Assembly (NCBI GenBank): GCA_929200515.1
Contig: CAKNAD010000204.1
Span: 1 to 5,227, forward strand
From: Candidatus Gorgonimonas leptogorgiae
Lineage (GTDB): Bacteria; Pseudomonadota; Gammaproteobacteria; Pseudomonadales; Endozoicomonadaceae
Reading direction: 5' to 3'
Length of the DNA: 5,227 nucleotides
Position numbers and translations under genes: made by a program. Shown piece by piece: positions 1 to 5,180 of this stretch. Below the pieces are notes generated by a model. The model made no database searches. It was not told the DNA's origin and saw only the letters and a list, made by a program, of their open reading frames with translations. Each line of letters starts with the position of its first letter. The first letter of the stretch is position 1.

Positions 1-132
1 CTGAAAATATCTTATCAGCAGATGCAACAATTAACTAGGTGCGTAACTTGAGTTAGTTAATATTGAATAACGACAAGTAAGATAGTATTTTATGGGAATT
101 AATTAAGATTAGGTTGTTTGATTTTTTTAAAT
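1..132. other. Intergenic stretch without an assignable gene
   Basis: I see no gene that can be defended here. On the plus strand, frame 3 is open from the window edge to a TAG at 36-38 and would encode only ENILSADATIN, which could be the tail of a convergent plus-strand gene lying to the left. Eleven residues cannot decide this. An AT-only inverted repeat (ATTAACTA at 30-37, TAGTTAAT at 54-61) overlaps that stop codon and is not followed by a T-run. The rest is low-complexity AT-rich DNA with a T7 run at 122-128. Confidence 0.4.
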
Positions 133-165
133 TATGGTACTCCTTAAAATATAAGGTGTACCATA
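133..165 (-). terminator. Imperfect stem-loop, probable end of the rpsP-rplS operon
   Basis: The arms TATGGTAC (133-140) and GTACCATA (158-165) pair perfectly. After one mismatch the inner arms CCTTA (142-146) and TAAGG (152-156) pair as well, around a 5-base loop: 13 pairs in all. It starts about 39 bases past the rplS stop and no gene follows in that direction, so transcription termination is the natural role. The tail is poor on the minus strand (ATTT then an A-run). On the plus strand TTTTT occurs at 170-174, five bases past the stem, so it might act in both directions or mainly for a convergent gene to the left. Confidence 0.45.
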
Positions 166-203
166 CAACTTTTTACGCTATAAAAAAGAAATACAAAATA
201 AAA

Positions 204-575
204 CTAGTTTGCGCTCTTTGTAGCTAGCTTTTCTTTAATTCTTGCAGCTTTTCCGCTTAGGTTTCTTATGTAGTAAAGTTTTGCTTTGCGAACGTCCCCA
301 CGTCTTTTAACTGTTATAGAGCTATTTAGAGGAGAGTATGTTTGAAAGGTTCTTTCAACTCCAATACCATTGGATATTTTACGTACAGTAAAAGATGAAT
401 TTAAGCCACGATTCTTTTTAGCAATTACTAAGCCTTCAAATGCCTGTAATCTTTCTCGTGAACCTTCAGTAACTTTTACCTGTACTACAACTGTATCACC
501 AGCTTTAAATTCAGGTAGTTCTTTTCCAAGCATTTGATCTTGTTCGATCGCTTCGATTAATTTGTTTTTGCTCAT
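204..575 (-). CDS. rplS: 50S ribosomal protein L19
   Basis: L19 is a structural protein of the large ribosomal subunit located at the interface with the 30S subunit, where it contributes to an intersubunit bridge. The 123-residue product aligns along its whole length with bacterial L19 (E. coli 115 aa). Recognisable blocks are FKAGDTV near residue 25, EGSRERLQAFEGLVIA around 37-52, FTVRKISNGIGVER around 62-75, SITVKRRGDVRKAKLYY around 86-102, and a basic GKAARIKEKL tail. About seven extra residues at the C-terminus (ATKSAN region) are harmless in this family. The ATG at 575 is preceded by AGGAAG at a normal distance, a good ribosome binding site. It is the last gene of the trmD operon, 51 bp after trmD, and a stem-loop follows it. 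Confidence 0.97.
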   Translation of the reverse strand: MSKNKLIEAIEQDQMLGKELPEFKAGDTVVVQVKVTEGSRERLQAFEGLVIAKKNRGLNSSFTVRKISNGIGVERTFQTYSPLNSSITVKRRGDVRKAKLYYIRNLSGKAARIKEKLATKSAN

Positions 576-603
576 AATATATCTTCCTAATTCATTTGAT
601 TAC

Positions 604-615
604 GTGTATATACAC
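604..615. repeat. 12-bp perfect palindrome between trmD and rplS
   Basis: GTGTATATACAC is a perfect 12-base palindrome in the 51-bp gap, about 11 bp after the trmD stop and 28 bp before the rplS start. It could be a dyad binding site or simply alternating purine-pyrimidine sequence. As RNA it would make only a very short hairpin. No function is assigned. Confidence 0.3.
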
Positions 616-626
616 AATAGAACCGA

Positions 627-1406
627 TTAATTACAATCTTGTGTTTTTTGGTAATCGCTAATAAAACCTTCTAATAATAGCTGATCTTCTGTTGATAGCT
701 CAATTTTTTCTAGTAAATCTGGGCGTAGTAGCCAAGTTAAACCTAATGATTGCTGTGCTCTCCATCTGGCTATTTTTTGATGATCTCCAGATAATAAAAT
801 CTTAGGAACTTTATCGCCACAAAAGTTTTCAGGGCGCGTATAATGCGGATAATCTAGCAATCCAGAAGAGAACGACTCATAAACTGCTGAGGATTCATCT
901 CCTAAAGTTCCAGTGATTAATCTGGAAACAGAATCGATAACAACCATTGATGGCAACTCACCGCCACTTAATATATAGTCTCCGATAGAAATGCTAGCGT
1001 CTATATCAGCTTGTATTCTATGGTCAATTCCTTCGTATCTTCCAGAAACTAGTACTAAATGATCGTTAGTAGCTAAATCTTCGACTATTTTTTGTGTTAA
1101 TAACTCGCCTTGTGGAGTTAACATAATAACTTTAGATTTACCTTTAACTGCTGATTTAGCGTCAGTAATTGCTTTTCTAACAGGTTCAGCTTTCATTACC
1201 ATGCCTGGACCACCACCATAAGGGCGATCATCTACAGTTGAGTTTTTATCAGTAGTATAATCTCGAGGATTCCAAAGGCTTAGGTTAATAATTCCATTAT
1301 TAACAGCCCTACCAATAACACCGTAATTGGTAATTGCATCGAACATTCCTGGCATTATGCTAACTAGACTGAAGCTAATGCTTTTGTTGTCTTGGTTTGT
1401 TTTCAT
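627..1406 (-). CDS. trmD: tRNA (guanine(37)-N1)-methyltransferase TrmD
   Basis: TrmD transfers a methyl group from S-adenosylmethionine to N1 of G37, next to the anticodon of tRNAs reading CNN codons, and so prevents +1 frameshifting. It is a cytosolic dimer of the SPOUT (trefoil-knot) class. From the ATG at 1406 the product has 259 residues (E. coli 255). Visible signatures are VDDRPYGGGPGM (58-69), the knot/SAM-site segments LTPQG (96-100), SGRYEGID (121-128) and SIGDYILSGGELP (140-152), then GLLDYPHYTRP (182-192) and the C-terminal tRNA-binding part with LLSGDH and RWRAQQSLGLTWLLRP. By my alignment from memory the catalytic Asp of the DSF motif (E. coli Asp169) is Glu177 here (ESF). I prefer ATG 1406 over a possible in-frame TTG at 1433: it lies one base after the rimM stop, fits translational coupling and gives the usual length. 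No SD is visible before either start. Confidence 0.95.
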   Translation of the reverse strand: MKTNQDNKSISFSLVSIMPGMFDAITNYGVIGRAVNNGIINLSLWNPRDYTTDKNSTVDDRPYGGGPGMVMKAEPVRKAITDAKSAVKGKSKVIMLTPQGELLTQKIVEDLATNDHLVLVSGRYEGIDHRIQADIDASISIGDYILSGGELPSMVVIDSVSRLITGTLGDESSAVYESFSSGLLDYPHYTRPENFCGDKVPKILLSGDHQKIARWRAQQSLGLTWLLRPDLLEKIELSTEDQLLLEGFISDYQKTQDCN

Positions 1407-1407
1407 A

Positions 1408-1950
1408 TTAAAAATCTGGATCCCAGTCAACAATCAACACTTTGTTATTTAAATCTATATTGATGATAACTTGATCCGTTAACCAAGGAATAAGGCGTTC
1501 TTTTTCATCTAAGCTATCAGTAGTTGGCTTGGTAACAATCACCTGATTTGCAGCGGTATCAAACATATGACTAACAACACCAAGAAGATTTTTACCTTCT
1601 AATTTAAGGTGATATACCTTTAGACCCTCTAACTGATGATAGTAAACGTAGTCTTCTTCTAAATTAGGAAGATCATGCTCATAAACAAATATTTCAGACC
1701 CAGAATATAAAAGCGCTTGATCTCTATCATTGCAGTTTTGCAATTTAACAGCAATTGATGCTTGATGCTCCGTCTTTTTTTCTATGGAAACTTTTGAAAT
1801 TACACCTTTTTTTTTAAGGTTCCATATAGGATATTGTAAAATGTTAGTTTCAGGACTTGTAAAGGATTTAATTTTTACCCAGCCCTTAACACCATAAGCA
1901 GACTTTATAAAACCAAGAACAATAACCTTATTATTTTTAGCTAATGACAC
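1408..1950 (-). CDS. rimM: Ribosome maturation factor RimM
   Basis: RimM is a cytosolic assembly factor that binds S19 on the 30S head and assists late 16S rRNA maturation. The 180-residue product matches the family length (E. coli 182). The N-terminal RimM domain is marked by VIVLGFIKSAYGVKGWVKIKSF (about 9-30) and by NDRDQALLYSGSEIFV (about 94-109). The PRC-barrel half has YYHQLEGLKVY (about 123-133), an LLGVVSHMFDTAANQVIV stretch, ERLIPW (about 151-156) and the characteristic end VDWDPDF. Translation starts at GTG (1950), since no in-frame ATG fits the family N-terminus. The only SD-like sequence, AGTAGG, ends about 12 bases upstream, and a small hairpin (1951-1965) lies between it and the start, suggesting weak initiation. 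An A9 run on the coding strand (1807-1815) encodes part of LKKKG. The gene sits 26 bp after rpsP and one base before trmD. Confidence 0.96.
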   Translation of the reverse strand: MSLAKNNKVIVLGFIKSAYGVKGWVKIKSFTSPETNILQYPIWNLKKKGVISKVSIEKKTEHQASIAVKLQNCNDRDQALLYSGSEIFVYEHDLPNLEEDYVYYHQLEGLKVYHLKLEGKNLLGVVSHMFDTAANQVIVTKPTTDSLDEKERLIPWLTDQVIINIDLNNKVLIVDWDPDF

Positions 1951-1965
1951 AGGACAAATTTGCCT
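1951..1965 (-). promoter_or_regulatory. Small hairpin covering the rimM ribosome binding region
   Basis: Read on the minus strand, the 15 bases AGGCAAATTTGTCCT immediately precede the GTG start of rimM. AGG pairs with CCT, and CA pairs with TG after a one-base bulge, leaving an AATT loop. The AGG is the core of the only SD-like sequence before rimM. The structure would either mask the SD or, when folded, bring AGTAGG-like bases closer to the GTG. In E. coli translation of rimM is held far below that of the ribosomal proteins by mRNA structure. A similar role here is inference. Confidence 0.35.
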
Positions 1966-1976
1966 ACTTTAGCTAA

Positions 1977-2246
1977 TTAAGACGCAACAGGAGTTGCAAC
2001 TTGCTGACTCTTATATTGCTTGATGATAGTTTTTACTCTTGGAGTAATCTGGGCACCATTTTTAAGCCATTTGTCTAAAAGAGGTAAATCTATGCGAATT
2101 TTTTCTTCTTTTCCACGTGCTAGCGGGTTAAAAAAGCCTAGGCTATCGATAAAGCTACCACTATTAGCATTGCGACTATCAGCAACACGAATGCGATAAT
2201 AAGGGTTTTTTTTAGCTCCGCTACGAGATAATCGTATTATTACCAT
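1977..2246 (-). CDS. rpsP: 30S ribosomal protein S16
   Basis: S16 is a primary assembly protein of the small subunit that binds 16S rRNA of the body domain. The 89-residue product (E. coli 82) shows the expected MVIIRLSRSGAKKNPYYRIRVAD start, then SFIDSLGFFNPLA (about 31-43), the IRIDLP segment near 50-55 and WLKNGAQITPRVKTI (about 60-74). A short variable tail ends in TPVAS. The ATG at 2246 is preceded by AAGGA at good spacing. It is the first gene of the operon, with a promoter about 120-145 bp upstream and a leader of roughly 110 nt containing a 9-bp hairpin. The coding strand has an A8 run at codons 12-14 (AAA AAA AAC), which simply encodes the conserved Lys-Lys. Confidence 0.97.
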   Translation of the reverse strand: MVIIRLSRSGAKKNPYYRIRVADSRNANSGSFIDSLGFFNPLARGKEEKIRIDLPLLDKWLKNGAQITPRVKTIIKQYKSQQVATPVAS

Positions 2247-2267
2247 GTACTATTTCCTTACTCAAAG

Positions 2268-2280
2268 TTACTAGTAGTAA
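2268..2280. repeat. 13-bp inverted repeat upstream of the rpsP SD
   Basis: TTACTAGTAGTAA is a perfect dyad (TTACTA, central G, TAGTAA). It lies in the predicted rpsP leader just before the ribosome binding site. Part of it could also pair with TAGTA upstream of the 2292-2318 hairpin, extending that structure. The role is unknown; an operator and chance AT-rich symmetry are both possible. Confidence 0.3.
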
Positions 2281-2291
2281 TTTTAATAACC

Positions 2292-2318
2292 ACGCTTTAT
2301 TGAAATTACATAAAGCGT
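2292..2318 (-). promoter_or_regulatory. Perfect 9-bp hairpin in the rpsP leader
   Basis: On the minus strand ACGCTTTAT and ATAAAGCGT pair perfectly around the 9-base loop GTAATTTCA. The structure lies about 40 nt downstream of the predicted transcription start and 45 nt before the rpsP ATG, so it would be in the mRNA leader. It is not followed by a T-run on either strand and is unlikely to be a simple terminator. Possible roles are leader-based control of the ribosomal operon, mRNA stability, or a protein-binding dyad. None of these is shown by the sequence. Confidence 0.45.
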
Positions 2319-2363
2319 AGCTTACTACACACTATTAATTGTATTAAATAATTTAATTGGTAG

Positions 2364-2392
2364 ATTTTAAGCAAATTTCTGATAAAAATCAA
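2364..2392 (-). promoter_or_regulatory. Sigma-70-type promoter of the rpsP-rimM-trmD-rplS operon
   Basis: The minus strand shows TTGATT (2392-2387, four of six matches to the -35 consensus), a 17-base spacer, and TAAAAT (2369-2364, five of six matches to the -10 consensus). A/T-rich DNA directly upstream (about 2401-2425) could serve as an UP element, common before ribosomal protein operons. Transcription would start near 2357, giving a leader of about 110 nt before rpsP. It is the best promoter match I found in the spacer. Confidence 0.65.
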
Positions 2393-2438
2393 TAGCTTCT
2401 TATAAATCAGTAAAAATTTATTGTGGTTTTACCTAAAG

Positions 2439-2500
2439 ATTGCCTAATAACAGCAAATTTACATAAATATGACACGGTATTGTAAGCTATTATTTGCAAT
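2439..2500 (-). other. Long imperfect hairpin of unknown function
   Basis: On the minus strand the arm 2500-2481 pairs with 2463-2439. ATTGC pairs with GCAAT, with one of the two G at 2443-2444 bulged. After an A-A mismatch AATAATAGC pairs with GCTGTTATT, and after a 4-base bulge (2458-2455) TTACA pairs with TGTAA. This gives 19 pairs with a 17-base loop (2480-2464). One pair is U-G on the minus strand and would be an A-C mismatch on the plus strand, which favours a minus-strand transcript. It lies about 50 nt past the PTS stop and upstream of the rpsP promoter. Only CTTT follows, so it is at best a poor terminator. A 3'-UTR structure or small RNA is possible. A shorter alternative hairpin (2488-2504) would compete with it. 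Confidence 0.4.
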
Positions 2501-2546
2501 AATACAAACATTAAATTAAAAAAAGTAATATTATTTAGCTACTAAC

Positions 2547-5117
2547 CTATGTTAAGTTGCTAGTTTCTATTAAATCTCTAACTTGTTTTGCGTGTTGCAT
2601 AGTTAACGCTTGTTCTGCGATTTTTTTACAAGCTGCAAAATCTAATTCACGTATTCGCTGTTTTATCATGGGGATATTATGTGCAGACATAGATAGCTCA
2701 TCGATACCAAGACCAACTAAAATAGGAACAGCAACGACATCTGCCGCCATGCCACCACAGATACCAACCCATTTATCATGTTTTTTCGCTGCTGTTATGG
2801 TTTTATTTATTAAATGCAATACTGCTGGATCTAGACCGTCAACCCATTTGCCAAGTTTGGCATGTCCTCTATCTACTGCTAAGGTATATTGAATTAAGTC
2901 GTTGGAACCTATTGAAAAGAAGTCTACTTCTTGAGCAAATTGATCAGCAATAATAGCAACTGATGGCACTTCAACCATAATGCCAATACCAACGTTAATT
3001 TTTTTGCCACTAGCTTGTTGTAACTTGTTTTGCTCTTCTTCAATTAATTTTTTAACTGCTCTAAGCTCTAATATTGAACTTACCATAGGCAACATTATAT
3101 TAAGATTATTTGTAGCGGATTTAAGCAATGCTTTAATCTGATCTCTTAAGATGCTTGGACGTAAAATGCCAATTCTAATACCGCGTTCCCCTAAAAACGG
3201 GTTATCTTCTTTGTCTATAGGCAGATAAGAAATAGGCTTATCTCCACCTGCGTCTAAAGTTCTGATTACTATTGGATGATCACCTGCCATTGTTTCAAGA
3301 ATTTTCTTGTAAATAGTCTCTTGCTCCTCAACTGTTGGAGCAGACATTCTATTCATGAAAATAAATTCTGATCTAGTTAGCCCTATGCCGTCTGCACCTA
3401 AGTTTTTTGCCTGCTCGACATCTTCTGTATCTGCTATATTAGCAGCTACTAAGACACGTACGCCATCTATAGTTACCGCCGCGGTGCTCTTGTTTTCTGC
3501 TATCTTTTTATTTATTTCAATGAGCTTATTTTTGTAGATTAATAAATCTTTTAGCTGTTGAGCAGTTGGTGCTATGTTAATTACCCCTTTATTAGCATCG
3601 ACGATAATTTCAGTACCAGTTTTTACTTCTCTGATTTTATTACTAGCAGAAGCTATATACGGAATATTTAATGAGCTAGCTAATATAGCAGCATGCGAAG
3701 TTGCACCACCTTTTACGGTGCAAATAGCTATTATTTTACTTTTATCTAAGGATACGATTTCAGATGGTGTTATGCTATCTAGAAATAAAATAGTATTTTC
3801 TGGAATCTCCTCTGTAGAAGTTAGTATTCCTATAAGTACTCGCAATACCCTTGAACCAACATCTTCGATATCATCTGCACGAGCAGCTAATAATGGATTA
3901 TTTAAGCCTCGTAATTCTTTAGCTTTATCAAGGTAACAGCTATGCCAAGACCACATAGCTGATTTTCCTTGTTTTATTAATTCTTCAGCGGTGTTTATAA
4001 GGATTGGATCATTCAACAATTCTTGATGCGCAATAAATACATCTTCGTGTAAAGAAGATGCATAGCTTTTTAGTTTTTTTATTAACTCTTCTAGACTATT
4101 TTGTGCCTTGTTTATCCCGTAAGTTAATTGACCTAATTCTTCCTCGATGCCTTCACCTTTTTCTGGTAGATCAGGAAAACTATGATATTGATGTAACACA
4201 GTACCAGCGACCATACCTCTTGCTGCAGAGATGCCCACTATATGAGAAGCATCAGTCTCGCCCCAGCTTATTAAAGGTTGTTCATCTTGATAACTATAAA
4301 CAGGTTGCAAAGTTTCTACTTGTTCTCCTAGTCCACTTGATATAGCTTGCTCTAGTGCGTCAAGCACTTGTGTTGGGTTTTCTGCTCGTACATTAAATGT
4401 TAACCTACTACCACACTTTGTATTTAGCTCTAAAAGAGCTGTTAAGCTTTTTATGGGTGCTATTTTGTTATTGTCATTGTTAACTATAGTTATATCAGCA
4501 TCATATGATTTTACCGATTGTATAAGTTGAGCGGCTGGTCGGGCGTGTAATCCTTGAGGATTTAATATAGTTATCTCTCGCGATTCTTGTGCTTTTGTTT
4601 TAGATTTAGTTGCTTCTGGTATTTTAGCAGTGTCATTGCTATGTATAGTAAAAGCTTTGGTTTTGCCTGCTTCTACATCTGAACCTTCTTTATTAATTAA
4701 GTTTCCGGTTTGCCCGGTAGTTATTATAATCACTGTCTGTAAATTAGCATGCTTGCTAACTTCATCGGGATCAAAATAAATTAATGGCTGACCTAATTTA
4801 ACCTCATCTTTTAATGCTACTTTATCTTCAAAGCCTTTACCATTTAACTTTACAGTATCTATTCCTATATGAATTAAAACTTCTATATCCTGATTAGTTT
4901 TTATCGATATAGCATGTTTTGCTCTGTGTAATTGTGTTATGATGCCATCACAAGGAGCAACCACGCAGTTGCTACTAGGGTCTATTACAAAGCCATCGCC
5001 AATTATTCGCTGTGCAAACACTTGATCAGCAGATCTTTCTATGGGGTATACTTTTCCTGATAGAGGAGCTATTAAGTCGAAACTTGTGTTCAGAATTGTC
5101 ATTGTATCGCACGTCAT
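2547..5117 (-). CDS. ptsP: PTS fusion protein EIIA(Glc)-HPr-Enzyme I (PEP-protein phosphotransferase, NagF-like)
   Basis: This cytosolic protein carries a whole soluble phosphorelay: PEP phosphorylates Enzyme I, which passes phosphate to HPr, then to EIIA, and on to an EIIB domain of a sugar permease. The 856 residues contain an EIIA(Glc)/Crr domain (about 10-140; APLSGKVYP, His68, and active His83 in LIHIGIDTV), a Lys/Thr/Ala-rich linker (about 145-178), and HPr (about 180-268; active His191 in GLHARPAA, Ser224 at the usual regulatory Ser46 position). Enzyme I follows (about 290-856; phosphohistidine His475 in GGATSHAAILA, PEP-site Arg582 and Arg619, NPFLGERGIRI, SIGSNDLIQYTLAVDR, and Cys787 in GICGGMAAD). 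All key residues are present. The domain order matches NagF, used for N-acetylglucosamine; FruB carries an EIIA of the fructose type instead, so hexose or GlcNAc-type sugars are likelier. The symbol is family-level and the substrate is not proven. The ATG at 5117 has AAAGGGA at good spacing; the next ATG (5102) has none. No EIIBC is in the window. Confidence 0.95.
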   Translation of the reverse strand: MTCDTMTILNTSFDLIAPLSGKVYPIERSADQVFAQRIIGDGFVIDPSSNCVVAPCDGIITQLHRAKHAISIKTNQDIEVLIHIGIDTVKLNGKGFEDKVALKDEVKLGQPLIYFDPDEVSKHANLQTVIIITTGQTGNLINKEGSDVEAGKTKAFTIHSNDTAKIPEATKSKTKAQESREITILNPQGLHARPAAQLIQSVKSYDADITIVNNDNNKIAPIKSLTALLELNTKCGSRLTFNVRAENPTQVLDALEQAISSGLGEQVETLQPVYSYQDEQPLISWGETDASHIVGISAARGMVAGTVLHQYHSFPDLPEKGEGIEEELGQLTYGINKAQNSLEELIKKLKSYASSLHEDVFIAHQELLNDPILINTAEELIKQGKSAMWSWHSCYLDKAKELRGLNNPLLAARADDIEDVGSRVLRVLIGILTSTEEIPENTILFLDSITPSEIVSLDKSKIIAICTVKGGATSHAAILASSLNIPYIASASNKIREVKTGTEIIVDANKGVINIAPTAQQLKDLLIYKNKLIEINKKIAENKSTAAVTIDGVRVLVAANIADTEDVEQAKNLGADGIGLTRSEFIFMNRMSAPTVEEQETIYKKILETMAGDHPIVIRTLDAGGDKPISYLPIDKEDNPFLGERGIRIGILRPSILRDQIKALLKSATNNLNIMLPMVSSILELRAVKKLIEEEQNKLQQASGKKINVGIGIMVEVPSVAIIADQFAQEVDFFSIGSNDLIQYTLAVDRGHAKLGKWVDGLDPAVLHLINKTITAAKKHDKWVGICGGMAADVVAVPILVGLGIDELSMSAHNIPMIKQRIRELDFAACKKIAEQALTMQHAKQVRDLIETSNLT

Positions 5118-5180
5118 CTAGTTCCCTTTAACCTTTAATATTGTCTGGTAAATTAGATTAATATGAAATGTAGCTGTGTC

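Larger units (their letters stand above)
2247..2546. other. 300-bp intergenic region between the PTS gene and rpsP
   Basis: This AT-rich spacer contains no credible gene. It separates the stop of the PTS gene (2547-2549) from the start of rpsP (2246). From the PTS side it holds a T7 run on the minus strand (2518-2524) with only weak hairpin potential before it, a long imperfect hairpin at 2439-2500, an AT-rich stretch at 2401-2425 that could act as an UP element, the rpsP promoter at 2364-2392, and the leader structures at 2292-2318 and 2268-2280. The PTS gene and the ribosomal operon are therefore probably separate transcription units. Confidence 0.7.

Noticed and set aside
1..38. C-terminal end of a plus-strand gene
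   Set aside because: Only 11 codons before a TAG are visible, with no recognisable motif; another frame is open to 51 as well.
1407..1433. TrmD extended to a TTG start at 1433, overlapping rimM by 26 bp
   Set aside because: The extra nine residues have no family counterpart, TTG has no SD, and ATG 1406 directly after the rimM stop gives the normal length.
2204..2213. A AAA AAC slippery heptamer in frame at codons 12-14 of rpsP
   Set aside because: The codons encode the conserved Lys-Lys-Asn of S16, and the -1 frame meets a stop within about ten codons, so programmed frameshifting is implausible.
2518..2546. Intrinsic terminator of the PTS gene at the minus-strand T7 run
   Set aside because: The T7 run is real, but preceding sequence gives only stems of about four to five weak pairs well separated from the run, so I did not annotate it.
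4040..4060. Inverted repeat CATCTTC/GAAGATG followed by T-rich plus-strand sequence, resembling a terminator
   Set aside because: It lies inside the Enzyme I coding part and faces the opposite way from all genes, so it is most likely coincidental codon sequence.
2557..4345. Several plus-strand open frames of 60-120 codons inside the PTS gene
   Set aside because: They are antisense shadows of a strongly supported coding sequence and show no recognisable domains or start signals.
5100..5102. Second in-frame ATG of the PTS gene as the true start (MTILNTS)
   Set aside because: It has no SD, whereas ATG 5117 has AAAGGGA at good spacing. The five-residue difference does not affect the EIIA domain.
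5140..5168. Sigma-70 promoter for the PTS gene (TTTCAT, 17 bases, GACAAT)
   Set aside because: Spacing is right but the -35 matches only two of six consensus bases, too weak to call in AT-rich DNA.
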